Assembly: GCF_037392515.1 (NCBI RefSeq) | Contig: NC_090281.1 | Location: 47,902,645-47,966,644, forward strand | From: Haliotis asinina | Lineage: Eukaryota; Mollusca; Gastropoda; Lepetellida; Haliotidae | DNA length: 64,000 bases | Reading direction: 5' to 3' | Shown: one piece after another, positions 34,251-45,514 of the stretch | How positions within the stretch are numbered: the stretch's first letter is position 1 | Layout of the letters: each line of letters begins with the position of its first letter | Notes under the pieces: generated by a model | Database searches by the model: none | What the model was told of the DNA's origin: nothing | What the model saw: only the letters and a program-made list of their open reading frames with translations | Position numbers and translations under genes: made by a program

Positions 34251-34870
34251 TTTGTGTTTCCTACCTGGTTTTTATTTTGACACGACCCCTGAGGTAATTG
34301 ATCTGTTTCTCAACTTTGTAAATGTGACAAAGTGTCAAATTAAGGACTTTATACATTCCACTGTAAATCTTGTCATAGCTGACCAAAGGTTTCTCCGTTT
34401 GTTTCGCCAGTATGAAATACTGACAAAAATTTGGAATTAATTGTTCTGCAGACATCGCATGTTGCCAGTTTAGTGCTCATATACGAAGTGAAACTTGTAT
34501 GGGAGAGCAAGATTATATATGCGATTTGAATTAAGACTTTCTTTCGTAAATATTTTGAATATAACTTCTACAAGAGTTCCATATTTTTCACAAATCGACA
34601 AAACAGTCATGTATGTTATTTATTTAGTTGAGGTTACATGAATAAATATAGTCTGTATTACAAATCTGCAGTTTGTACTTGGAATATTTACGAATGTTGT
34701 TAAACGCCAAAATTTCCTACTTTAAATTCGCCCGTCAAGTGCGCTTCTTTTTATCTCAGCTTTACTATCCAACTAGGCAGAGTCTGCATGCATCATGTAT
34801 GTGCCTTCATCTTATGTCAGATTCATCACATTGATATTGAAGCCAGAAAGGATTTTCCAAGCATTCTGGC

Positions 34871-34881
34871 TTTATTTTATT
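34871..34881 (-). promoter_or_regulatory. Polyadenylation signals of P450 copy C
   Basis: Two overlapping AATAAA sites on the minus strand, 12-22 bases past the stop codon. Confidence 0.5.
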
Positions 34882-34892
34882 TAGTCAGCATT

Positions 34893-36380
34893 TTAAACCA
34901 AGCGTACCATTATATTGTTCGATATCGTTGATGAATCAGTCTCAGAATAACGTTGGATAAATTCACACTTTTGAAGCAGCCCTATAAAAAATAAAAACAG
35001 CTCCATCTTCCCAAATGCTTCCCCTATACATTTTCTCTTTCCTACCGAAAAAGACATCAACTTGCTGCGAGAACCTTGATCAACCTTACCATTGCAGTCA
35101 AGAAACCTCTCCGGCAGGAATTCTTCTGGCCTGTGCCAATCTGTTTGGTCAAAATTCATGGCATGAATATTGAAGAGAACTATTGTTCCTTTCTTGATGT
35201 CATAGCCATGGAGAGAGGTATTGCGAAGAGTCGAATGTGGTAACATCACGGTATCGGGGGGCCTGAATCGGAGAGTCTCCAAGAGAACGGCTTCAGGGAA
35301 GGGCAGACTGGAGCGGTCCTGCCAACCTGGACGTTGGTCACTGCTTACGACTGAATGTATCTCCTTTCTAACTCTCTGCTGGACATCTGGATACACTGCC
35401 ACCAGACGAAATGCTTCTACAAGAACACTCAGAGGGGGAAATGTAACTGCACCAAATATTGCATTCATTGACAGGAAAACCCCTTTTGATACAGTTTCTG
35501 GAAACGTTTCTGAAATGTCCTCAAATGTTTGACCAAGCTGATATGCAAAACATTCACAATGTTCCGACGTGTTGATCAATTGGTTCATTTTTCTGACATG
35601 GTATTCACTAACGCGTTTTAATCCAGCACGCAAGGTCCTTTCATATGAAGGCAGAAAATATGAAATCCATGGCAAGAAGTTGATAAAGTGAAACAAGTTT
35701 TTTCCAGAGGGAAACATTGAAATGTTTTCATATAACTCGATGGTATGCAGAAAGTCGCGACTGGTATGAATACTTGTCGATCTTCCATAGCAGACTTGGT
35801 AAATGATACTAAATACTGATGTTCTCAGTTCTTTGAAGAGATCTAAAGGAGTACCTGGTGTAACCATTGATTCAAAGTGTTCGACTTCATTGCTGATAAT
35901 TTCTTCGATGGTGCTTCTGGAAGTCTGGATATACCTGTTCCATACTGGTACTAATGTTTTGTTTTGCAATTTCCAAACCTCATCAAATGGATGCAATGAG
36001 TACGTTGCATTCGTCGGCAAGATACTTAGAAGTTTTAAGCGTGGTCTGTCTGCAAAATCATCTCCTTTCCCGACGAGGGCCTCTTTGGCTAGCTGTCGGG
36101 AGTTGATCACAATGACTTCGCTCATCCCAAGCGACAGACGGAAAGCAGGGCCATATCTATTGCCCAGTCGTGTCAGTGTTAAGTGAGCTTTCTCTCCCAG
36201 GAAGGGGAAATATCCTACTAGAGGTAGACACCAGGGGCCAGGAAGCACGTTGATTCCAGAAGCCACGCAGAACTTTCTGAAGGTGAAGATGATAAGGCAG
36301 GTAAGAAGGAACGTGAATAACGTAGAGAAGTCGAACACCGTTACAAGGCAATTTGGAAAGTCGTGAACCTCTTCAGACAT
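34893..36380 (-). CDS. Cytochrome P450, clan 2-like (copy C), 495 residues
   Basis: Paralogue of the gene at 22,959-24,446. I count 23 differences in 495 residues, about 95% identity, with no gaps. It keeps the anchor, the LPGPWCLP hinge, ExxR (368-371), PERF (423-426) and the haem Cys451. The haem loop reads FSVGKRKCIG (A446V, E448K relative to copy B). The I-helix is GAVT, so the acid before Thr is again missing, and residue 140 is again Asn. The frame is open upstream to 36,485, but the Met at 36,380 gives the normal anchor position and is shared with copy B. Uninterrupted and intronless, so both copies could be expressed. The intact frame in both after divergence suggests selection to keep the protein. 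Confidence 0.9.
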   Translation of the reverse strand: MSEEVHDFPNCLVTVFDFSTLFTFLLTCLIIFTFRKFCVASGINVLPGPWCLPLVGYFPFLGEKAHLTLTRLGNRYGPAFRLSLGMSEVIVINSRQLAKEALVGKGDDFADRPRLKLLSILPTNATYSLHPFDEVWKLQNKTLVPVWNRYIQTSRSTIEEIISNEVEHFESMVTPGTPLDLFKELRTSVFSIIYQVCYGRSTSIHTSRDFLHTIELYENISMFPSGKNLFHFINFLPWISYFLPSYERTLRAGLKRVSEYHVRKMNQLINTSEHCECFAYQLGQTFEDISETFPETVSKGVFLSMNAIFGAVTFPPLSVLVEAFRLVAVYPDVQQRVRKEIHSVVSSDQRPGWQDRSSLPFPEAVLLETLRFRPPDTVMLPHSTLRNTSLHGYDIKKGTIVLFNIHAMNFDQTDWHRPEEFLPERFLDCNGKVDQGSRSKLMSFSVGKRKCIGEAFGKMELFLFFIGLLQKCEFIQRYSETDSSTISNNIMVRLV

Positions 36381-37110
36381 TCTGGTACTGTAGGCCAGAC
36401 ACCCTTGATGTATTTTCTGTTGGTGGATACAAAGTAAAGCTGCTAGTGCACGGAAACAATTACGGAACTCCAATACGTTCAACATACATTCAATTTTGTG
36501 TTTCGTTATTTTTTAAATGCATCAGATAGTTTAATATAACACAACTCAGTGTCACATCTGGCATATTCTCTAGTGTTACGATGGCAGATGAATACACACA
36601 TCCCACATTATAGGTAACGGACGAATGGAGATTGCAATCAACGTAGATTCTTCACAATGTCCACTGTCTATGATTGTAGTGTCTCTAAAAAATCTCAAAA
36701 CTGTTTATTGTTAGGTCTTTATGATGAGTTAATAACTGGAGGCTTTGCTGATGTAGGGGAGATATTAAACAAACTGTTCTCGAGTGTACGATACAGCCAA
36801 GGCAAGGCGGATGAATTACCGTGTTTGTATTGTAGAGTTTCGTGGAATCACAAATGTTTCAGACAGACAGACAGACAGACGTTTATTCAATATTTCAAGC
36901 CATATGACCTATAAAGTGCAGATGTGTTGTGGTTTTTTTTTATTACATTGCACAGCGACGTGGAGATATAGACATACATACATATGTTTAGGTCTAATTT
37001 CAAAAATCGTTTTAGGAATACTTGAACAGCTAGTATTTTATTGATATTTGTGAAGTTTAACAGGTTTTTCATTTCATGTTCATCTTTGCAAACAGTTGAG
37101 AGCTTTAGAT

Positions 37111-38679
37111 CATAGGATATATTTGTTTCTAAGAAACTGGTAATGTTACCATGAAAACTACATGAAACTGATATGACATAAACTATGGTTTTATCATGTA
37201 TGTTTTTCTTTCTAAGATTTTTTACATCGAAATTGTGTAGTGATGTTCAAAATTTACAGAAGGATGTTCTTAAAGTTCTATCCTGTATTTCAGATACATA
37301 TTTTTCAGGAACAAATAATGATTTCGTATTTTGAATAATCACACAAAAATCTTGAAGATGATATCTGACAGTAGCAGTGGCAAAATATGTCATTTAATGT
37401 TTGCTTTAGGTTAAGGGTAGATAACTTATCCTTTCCAACATTTTTGAGATATCCAAAACAAGGGAAAGCCAGACTTTAAAAGAATATTTCTTATATCAGG
37501 CACCTGTGAATCTTCCAAATTATCATCCAATAAAAAGTTGCAACCACTGAACTGTAAATCTATTTCAGTTCGTACATTGTCCAGTTCTGATGAAACAATG
37601 AGACAGGTGACACTTGTTTATCCTAAAATAGCCTTTTCAGAGGCGTATTTACTGAGGAATATTTATAATATGCTGTTAAAAAAAATCTTTGGAGCATGAC
37701 AATACCTTTACGTTGCACGCGTTGTACCGGACTTCTTCCAGCAATCAATGATCATGAGTCACCCTGGCCTTCTCTCGATCACCCGATTTGTAAAGTGATG
37801 AATTTGCTCTGATTGAGAACTAATGTCATGTTTGAATCAGTTACATGCACTCAGTAACTAAAATCCAAACTGTTCTTCTTTTTTTAAGACTGTATCGAAG
37901 CACGCAATTGTTTCGTTTGAATCATTATATTTAACTCCCGATGTTTCGGAACCAAAGAGAAGAATTGGTGCCTTTTTTGTCACACATGTTCAAAAGAAAT
38001 GGTTCATTGCATTTCGACACGTTTGAAATATTCCTAGTTGTGAGTTTCTTTGGTCTATTCATATTGCAATAAAACCTTTATGTAAATTTGTTATTACGTG
38101 GCAGCGTCACACAATGAAAATAAAATGATTGTTCTGCTTTTGGGTCAGATAAATCTTCAGACGCATTAGCTTTATTTTGGTTTTGGTTTTGAGATTATGT
38201 AGTTGGACAAACGCGTGCCTCTATCTTTTCACATTGCACCACAACAAACAATTGAGTGAACATAGCTTTTCACCCCAGTCTAAGGGTACTTTTGGAGCCT
38301 GGACCGCGTTTCACAAAGGTTTCCTAAATCTAGACGGTCGTAGCCCATACGGATTTGTTTACGACCCTCTTCCGACCCCATTTACGACCGTTTCTCAAAG
38401 ACGTAGTATCCATATCGTACGACGGTTTCCTAAATCCACTGACGCTGCTGCTGATAGGTGTATATGGCCGTTAATGTTGGTGTGTGTTTATTCCCAAGTC
38501 CATCTAAACCGTGACTGGTGATGTAAATAACAACTGTATTTCAAAATTGAGTTATATAATCAGTTTGATTTCTTTTGAGACCGATGAATCGCTCAATAAC
38601 ACAATATTTAATGACCAAATTTTCCACAGTCGCTTGAAATCGTGTCTCGTAAATAAATCCTGAATAAAAATGTCTAGAA
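37111..38679. other. Intergenic DNA, no gene seen
   Basis: AT-rich. 38,295-38,460 contains two related blocks (tcacaaaggtttcctaaatc and gacggtttcctaaatccac) and may be a small foldback element. The open frame across it has no recognisable domain. Confidence 0.45.
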
Positions 38680-38908
38680 TAGGTCTTCAGCAACCCATGC
38701 TTGTCACAAAAGACGACTATGCTTGTCGTAAGAGGCGACTAACGTGATCGGATGGTCAGACTTGCTGACTTGGTTGACACACGTTATCGGTTCCCACTGG
38801 CACAGATCGATGCTCTATGCTGTTGATTATCTGTTCCAGACTCATTATTTAATCACAGCCACCATATAGCTGGGATATAGTGGCGTAGAACTAAACTCGC
38901 TCACTCAA
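38680..38908 (+). mobile_element. SINE (long-body family), near full length
   Basis: Head ggtcttcagcaacccatgct, then gcgactaacgtgatcgg, the tgacttggttgacac block and the tail agctgggatatag with (actc)n. Confidence 0.85.
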
Positions 38909-39239
38909 GAGCACTGATTATGGCACTAAAGTCAATTGTGGTACCATTCACGTCTAAATAACATCGTACAACTTGGCTGGGCAGGGTATGGCCATCACAC
39001 ATTGCTGGTTCTCTGGCGGCTTGAAATATTTTGTGAGATGAGAGGCAGTAGTTAATTTCCCTTACATATACACTAACATTCATTTACTAATACAATCTAA
39101 AGTATCCTCGGTATCGGAGTTCCAGTACATTCCAGCTATTACCTTCTAAATATAGCACATCGTTGTCCCTCTCCAACGACAGATGAAACGTGTCCGTGAT
39201 GATCCGGATTAGTACTAATCATCCGTAATCCATGATTGC

Positions 39240-39413
39240 CGTAACAGGTGATTAACGGGATCTCCCTGACTTGGTTGATGCATGTCATCATGGCCCAGTT
39301 GCGTTCATTCATGTTCATGCTGTGGATCACTGGAGTGTCTGGCCCAGACTCTACTATTAACAAACCGAAAATAGCTGAGTGAGGCGCAAAACTAGACTCA
39401 CTCACCCACTCAC
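39240..39413 (+). mobile_element. SINE (long-body family), 5' truncated
   Basis: Same truncation point as the copy at 26,908, followed by the same flank (cacttgttcagtaaa). It is part of the duplication that includes the composite element. Confidence 0.85.
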
Positions 39414-39533
39414 TTGTTCAGTAAATTAATAATAGGCAACTTAATTTAGTGTATGTTTATAGTAATGTCTAAATGGCGATGCATATTTTCACATTTTTTT
39501 AAACAATCACTTAATGCCATAACCGATTTAAGT

Positions 39534-40630
39534 AAGTACCGAAGCACCTCAATCCTCACGCGCATATAAATATCCTAAAATGATAAAACTAAATAGGGGC
39601 GAATGGTTACGAATTGATCTTGAAGTTACGAAAAGGGGCGAATGATGACGAATTGCTCTTGAGGCTACGAAAAAGGGCGAATGGTGACGAACTGATCTTG
39701 GGGCAACGTGCTTTGGACAAGACAACGTTTGATAGAAGTCCCATACGCTGCTTGACTGTGATTCAACCCAGGTCTTCAGATAACAAATGCCTTAGGTCAC
39801 TCTGACCGTTTAGTGATGAAATCACAATCACGTGAACTAAGTAAATATTGGGCGTGTCGTTTGATAACAACCAAAGACGTTTTGTCAATATCACTCCTGT
39901 GCAGGGCCGCGTAAGTCAAGGTAAGAATCAGAGAGAAAGTGAGAAAGAGAACAAGAGAGAGAGAGGGTGCAGCGGTAGTGGTTATTTTTTCATCTGATGA
40001 GTGGGTGTTGAGAAGGGAATGGATGTGTGTGCCCTGAGTATTTGGGACGTTGTTAACGAGTTCACGAGGTGATGTCATATCTTAGTAAGTGAATGAGTGA
40101 GTGAGTGAGTTTTACTCCGCTTTTAGCAATAGTCCATCAAACTCATGGCAGGGGGTGCCAGAAATGGGCTTCACATCAGGAGAATCGAACCTTCGGTGTG
40201 CCGAGCGAACGCTTTAACCACTAGGCTACCCCCAGAGCCTCGTATATCTTAAGTGATTGGAGGGACTGCGTGGTGTTGAGTGAGTGGGATTCGGAGAAAA
40301 CTAATTAATTAATAATTTACAGTCACTCATTTTGAACACACACCACCACAACACCACCACCACCAAGTGAAAGTGGTTTCAACAGCTATGCTGCGCTGCG
40401 CTGATAACGCGCCCGGAGTATGAGGTCGTGAGCACTAGTCTAATCTTGTTTGTGTACACAGGTAAATTATCTACTCGTAACAAATATGTTTATTGTGATA
40501 ATCAGACTCTGTCACAGAGAAAACTCCATGTCTGGTTTACTGACACCTATATGTCTGCCTGTCTGTCTGCTAATGACAACAAACAATGCATAACTTCAAT
40601 CACTGACCACATGCAATTTGAAATTAACAC
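39534..40630. repeat. Second copy of the composite element, core inverted
   Basis: The left end (39,534-39,763) and the flank before it run in the same direction as at 27,207. The core (39,764-40,630) is the reverse complement of the core at 27,448 onward and holds a single 589-bp-type unit. No right inverted end is seen. A SINE has inserted into it (40,085-40,240). Confidence 0.8.
40085..40240 (-). mobile_element. tRNA-head SINE inside the composite element
   Basis: Minus-strand copy with a (gagt)n tail, body cagcaatagtcc, B-box complement gaatcgaacc and A-box complement ctaggctac. The flanks atatctta on both sides are a likely target-site duplication. Confidence 0.85.
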
Positions 40631-41105
40631 TTATCGAGCTGGTGTGCTTTAAGCTAAGCGTGTCGGCAAATGAATCAGTGGCCAATGAAAATGATTCGTC
40701 ACACTTGAGTGCATTCCCACCGGCTCTGACTGAGTTTAGTATCGCGACAGCTTCGTTCTGAGGGAAGTAAACCCAAGTACAAAATATTGCACTTTTGAGG
40801 GGTGGTGGGAATGCTCTTTCATCCACCAGGTCACACTGATACGTGTGCAATGTCATCTGATTAAATGGTTTTTGGTAATAAACCTGTACTGTCTTTAGCT
40901 TAGAGTTACGACTGTTTGGCAGGCACTGAAGTTCCCCAGGTGCATGCTAAAACCGGAACTACGTTAGCTTGCATGTTTTTTCTTGAACAGGGTAAACGAA
41001 TGGAAGCCGTTTAGACAAACAACCTTTCCTGCCACCACACACAAAGGACCAACAAACACGCAACATATATACCTTGTGCAAACGGTACTGAATGTGTCTT
41101 GAAAT

Positions 41106-43361
41106 ATGTCCAGTCTTCATAGACCTAAGGTACAGAGTATTCCCGAAACGGGACATCATCACAACTGTCTATCTGGTGAGGAGAATATGTCGAAAAGCAA
41201 CCTTCACGCACTGTACACAACGTGCATAGAGAATCTTGACGCTCTGAGTGGACAAAAGATTGGACAGCCCGTGGATTGTAGTTGTTGCGAGTTGAAGTCG
41301 GATGAAGAACCCAAATGTAAGGATTGTTCTGAAGCCTCTTGTCCACCTTGTAGGACGGGGACACGTTCATCCACCAGGGCATGTTCTGACTCAGCTGTTC
41401 CCCAAAAGGACAGGAAAGGCTTACCTCATGAGAGAGGGTCATGCTGTGTGTCTGTCCCATGTCTTGACCATCCTGGGTCTATATACAAGTACGTGTGTGA
41501 GACGTGCATTATTCCTGCATGTCCTGAGTGTGTTCACGGTCACCACTCGGATAACACATGTACTGTTCATCCTCTCGAAAACACACTGTCAATGAGGGAA
41601 AACAATCTTCAAGAGTCGACGATCAACATGGACAGAATTTTGTCATCTTTATCTTCTTCAATTGCCTGTCTGGACCAAACAAAATCATTTCTAGTTAAGA
41701 AACGTGACCAGGAAATTCAACAACTTCATCAAAAAGCAAAGTCACTTGTTGAACAGATACTGAGTGAGGAAACAAAATGTGCAAAGAAGTTGGATGATCT
41801 CTATAAATTTCAGATAGACTCTGTTGATGTAGAGTCAAAAGGTATCAGAGATAACCAATGTGCTGTCATAAACCTGAAACGTTTGTCTGAGGAGGTCCTG
41901 GAAAACGGTAACAGTGTTCAAGTGAATGTTTTATCAAAGGCCTTGACGGGTTGTAAGAAAGAGCTTCAGTCTTTTAAATCAATACCACATTCGAAGGAAA
42001 CTAAAACCTTTACAGTTCAGTGTAACTTTCTCGAAAAGGAATCAGTGTTTCTAATATCCGAGATGATAATGTCCAGTACTGATTCTATGTGTTCGAATGA
42101 TAGCAATGGTGAAATAATGCAACAGGACACCCATATGCATGATGACGATGTTGCTAGATATTCCGACGTGTCTTCGGAGGAAACAATGGATTCCTCTTGC
42201 GATGAAGAGGTCAGACTGACTGCATCCATAACTTTCATAGGAGGTTTAGGCAAAGCCTACCAAAAACAGAAACATGGTATAAGCTTGAAGGAAAATGGAA
42301 GTATCGAATACTGTGAGTCACCTAATGAAGATTCCTCTTGTGAACTTTGTCCTGAAATGGACATCAAAACGATTGCCAATGTACCAACGTGGCCGTTGCA
42401 TGACTACATAATGGCCAGATCAACCCGTCAAGACCTGCGCTTTGACCATCGTGTTGGTCCATACTCACCCAGCAACGATGGTGCCATAGCTACCCAGCCA
42501 TATGAAAATATCACACATCCAAGCTTCTGTCCACCTTATGCTGTGACATTTTCTTTGACACCGCAGCAGACAATATGTATCTCCAACGGTAAAAATCAAG
42601 GCAGAACAGATGTCAGTGCTATGGTGGTAGGTGGTAATCAGATGCTCCTCGTTGATAGAGGAAGCAAGACAGTAAAGCAGATTGACCAAAGCCTCAGAGC
42701 CAAGAGCACATTGTTCATCGATGAGTTGTCAACCCACCCCCTTCATTCACTGGCTTTCCTAAACAGCTACATTGTGTTTGTGTGTGGAACTCACGCGTGT
42801 GTCAGTGACGAAAATCTCACGCTATTGAGAAGCTTCCAACTCGTGCAGGACCAATATCAAGGACAAGGAGAAACATACCTTCCTCTGTGTAAGTTCAGTG
42901 ATACATCCTTTGTCGTCGGTAATTTGCCAGGACCTCTTCTTCGAATTTATGACATTCTAGGACAGCTTGAAGTGGAGGTTGTGTCTCCAGTCAGGGGAGC
43001 CACTGTGGCAATCGTTCAGAACCGTTATGGTAACCTTCTATTCAGTTCCTGGGAGGACGGGGGATTTGTCCTGGAGGTCCAGAAGAACTTCCAGATCATC
43101 CGAACGTACAAACCCTACGGCATACCATTATGGCATCCGGAGGATATGAGCGTTGATAATACCGGAAGGGTCTTCATTACCGATCCCGTGCTGAACCACA
43201 TCCATGGTTTTAATTCTGTTGGGATTCCTCTTTTTGTGTACTCCACCACAAATGATGGGCTCATGTTTCCTAGGTGCATTTGTGCTGTGGAAGGTGACTC
43301 TTGTGTCGTAACCGGGCAAAATGGGAAGATAACATTATACAAGCTGATCTATCTTCGGTAG
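41106..43361 (+). CDS. TRIM-like B-box protein without RING, 751 residues
   Basis: Probable cytoplasmic scaffold or ubiquitin-pathway-related protein of the TRIM/RBCC type. No function is proven. B-box 1: C58, C61, C71, C74, C79, C82. B-box 2: C119, H122, C131, C134, C139, C142, with His at 147 and 155. A heptad-like coiled coil spans about 165-290 (KKRDQEIQQLHQKAKSLVEQ). An acidic, Ser-rich linker follows (about 325-480). The C-terminal ~270 residues have repeated hydrophobic strands ending like NHL/propeller blades (HPEDMSVDNTGRVFITDP). No RING precedes the B-boxes, so E3 ligase activity is not expected. One uninterrupted exon. A second Met at residue 28 is an alternative start. An 81-bp piece of this gene also lies at 30,856. 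Confidence 0.85.
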   Translation: MSSLHRPKVQSIPETGHHHNCLSGEENMSKSNLHALYTTCIENLDALSGQKIGQPVDCSCCELKSDEEPKCKDCSEASCPPCRTGTRSSTRACSDSAVPQKDRKGLPHERGSCCVSVPCLDHPGSIYKYVCETCIIPACPECVHGHHSDNTCTVHPLENTLSMRENNLQESTINMDRILSSLSSSIACLDQTKSFLVKKRDQEIQQLHQKAKSLVEQILSEETKCAKKLDDLYKFQIDSVDVESKGIRDNQCAVINLKRLSEEVLENGNSVQVNVLSKALTGCKKELQSFKSIPHSKETKTFTVQCNFLEKESVFLISEMIMSSTDSMCSNDSNGEIMQQDTHMHDDDVARYSDVSSEETMDSSCDEEVRLTASITFIGGLGKAYQKQKHGISLKENGSIEYCESPNEDSSCELCPEMDIKTIANVPTWPLHDYIMARSTRQDLRFDHRVGPYSPSNDGAIATQPYENITHPSFCPPYAVTFSLTPQQTICISNGKNQGRTDVSAMVVGGNQMLLVDRGSKTVKQIDQSLRAKSTLFIDELSTHPLHSLAFLNSYIVFVCGTHACVSDENLTLLRSFQLVQDQYQGQGETYLPLCKFSDTSFVVGNLPGPLLRIYDILGQLEVEVVSPVRGATVAIVQNRYGNLLFSSWEDGGFVLEVQKNFQIIRTYKPYGIPLWHPEDMSVDNTGRVFITDPVLNHIHGFNSVGIPLFVYSTTNDGLMFPRCICAVEGDSCVVTGQNGKITLYKLIYLR

Positions 43362-43810
43362 GGCTAGACTTGTCAGTGTAGAGGTAAACGAACTTGTTCG
43401 TAGGTAGAACAATATAAGGATTTGTTTTATTGCTGTTATTTTATTTTATTTTTTTCTTTCGTTTTAAATGTTCATGGAGGAATGAGCGGGCACAATAGAT
43501 GTTCAAAGTCGTGTTTAGTAACTGCAGTGTTGGACTATACAGTCGCGTCTAGACCACACAAACCAGCAAGAATATCTCTAGGAACAATCCGGCACAAACA
43601 GCCAAGTCACTGTGGATGCCTGAAATCCATCCTCTTACACCAAGCAGTGTTTCCCTGGGATCAGTTGTTACCCAGAATCCTCACCTGCACCACATGCAGA
43701 TGTGTATGAAATAATTTCATATAAGAAATATACTACTGATTGCATGATGCTATTGACCTGCCTACATATATAATGGTGCATTTATTGAACAATGGAGAGT
43801 AAGTGAATTC
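43362..43810. other. 3' flank of the TRIM-like gene
   Basis: Non-coding. It begins with a T-rich run (43,432-43,470). I see no AATAAA near the stop codon. Confidence 0.45.
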
Positions 43811-43958
43811 GTAAGTGAGTATTATTTTACGCGACCTTTACAATATTCCAGCAATACCATGGCGGGGGACACAGCAAATGAGCTTCACACATTGTACCGG
43901 TGTAAGGAATCAAACGTGACGAGGAAACGCTTTTACTACTTGGCTATCTCACTGCTCC
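43811..43958 (-). mobile_element. tRNA-head SINE
   Basis: Minus strand: tail attattttacgcgacc, body acaatattccagcaatacc, then the gcttcacacattgtacc block and a worn head. Confidence 0.8.
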
Positions 43959-44105
43959 GAGTTAGATGTCACGCCGCTTTCAGCAATATTCCTGAAATAT
44001 CACGACAGGGGGCACCAGAAATGGGCTTCATTGTAAACTTACGTCCATTCAAACCCGACATTCGGCGTGAAGAGCGGACGCTTCAACCACTAGACTATCC
44101 TTAGT
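43959..44105 (-). mobile_element. Second tRNA-head SINE, abutting the first
   Basis: Same family and orientation (acgccgctttcagcaatatt to accactagactatcc). The two lie head to tail with no gap, so one probably landed in the head of the other. Confidence 0.8.
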
Positions 44106-44329
44106 GAATATTAAATCAACGCACCCTGGTGTGGGTTACAGATGCGTATGTGGACAGGTAATAAAGTAATCAACAAAGGTAACTGTACGTGCTTAAAAGC
44201 GAGTCCGACATAAATATGACTATGAATCTGATATAGCTTGTGGATATGTCAAACAAACGCTCGTATATCACCACGAGCTGACAAAAGTGAGAGGCCTGAT
44301 TGGCTCCAAGTCATCGTGTCGACAGGTTT

Positions 44330-44445
44330 GGGTGTAGGTTTCTGGCATTGCTGGAATATTGTTAAAAACGGCGTAAAACTCACAGTAATGACAATGGGCA
44401 GTGAGGTACGTAGCCTAGTGGTTAAAGCGTCTTTAGCAAGCGGCG
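44330..44445 (+). mobile_element. SINE fragments
   Basis: A tail piece (tggcattgctggaatattgt to ggcgtaaaactc) is followed by an A-box piece (gtagcctagtggttaaagcg) of another copy. Confidence 0.6.
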
Positions 44446-45510
44446 TTTTGGTACAGATACTTATGGTTAGATATATCTATACCGAAACGATATCGTATAA
44501 TAAATATGTTGATCATCCATAAAGACTTGTAATTTATTTGGTCAGCTTCCACGTGACGAAATCTACTTCAACTGTAGCATTTACATAACACTTTCTCAAA
44601 TATTTTGGATTTTTCCTTAGATAGCACGCGATAGAACAGAGTGCACTAAAACGCACGACTGAAAGAGAAATCACGAATCCATTGCAATATTAGCCTGTCG
44701 TTCAGACCCTGAAGCAAATACAGCCAAGAGAGCCAACGCAAGTCTAGAAAATGTGGCAAGTCCAGATTCCCTTAGTTTCTGAAAATGAAGAAAGTCTCAG
44801 TGCTCCTTTTCATTATACTAGTCTTTTTTACTATGAACTTTTTCAGTAAAATATGTTCATTTCAGAGACTAGTTGTTAGTCTACTGCACTATATACGAGC
44901 TCGTATATCAAATCAGGGATTCTCTACAACCTGTACAGAGGCTTCCTGATCAAATCGACATCAACGTTGTGATTATATTGCCCCAGATGATAGACTGCGA
45001 ACACGAATTACCACCAAAGTCTGAACATATAGAAACATTCACACACATGACAAAGACAAAACCATTCGATTATCAATCTTTTGCGCAAAACAATATCACT
45101 TGCTGATTCGATCCTGTCTCTTCCAACTGCCGTTGCGACTGTGTCTTGGAGTTCCTTTGCAAACAGAGTGGTGTCCCTTGGAAAAGAGAAGGCGTCTAAC
45201 AGAGGCGAAGATTTCAGATATAGTAATGGGTAAGAATCTTCTGGAATTTCAGTGCAAACAATTATCTACACTGCAAAATACGTTATAAGCATTCTCACAT
45301 TAGGAACAGCTGCCCCAAATAATTGCACGCAGGTGCAAGTTTGTTTACACCATATTCAACTGTCGAGTGTCATGTTTCGATTTCAAACAAATATGAATCT
45401 CTCCTGATTTCGTTTAGTGTTTGGTTTATTTCCATGGATGTCGAGGGTTTTTGTTGCTGTTTTTTTCTGAATTTCTGAAGCACATTTTCATAAGATGTGA
45501 AAAGTGAACG
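44446..45510. other. Intergenic DNA, no gene seen
   Basis: Contains an 18-bp palindrome (atatacgagctcgtatat, near 44,890) of unknown meaning. No credible coding region. Confidence 0.5.
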
Positions 45511-45514
45511 TTAA

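Larger units (their letters stand above)
30937..37110. repeat. Duplicated segment, copy C (with P450)
   Basis: Matches copy B over 30,937-36,500. Its blocks at 33,340-34,600 and 36,680-37,110 also match copy A (9,105-10,560). The right-hand block at 36,680-37,110 is not present beside copy B, so copy C is the most complete of the three. Confidence 0.9.

Noticed and set aside
38177-38521. A 114-codon plus-strand gene
   Set aside because: Runs through short internal repeats typical of a small foldback element; no domain is seen.
44889-44906. Operator-like palindrome atatacgagctcgtatat
   Set aside because: A single occurrence with no gene nearby. It could be chance in AT-rich DNA.
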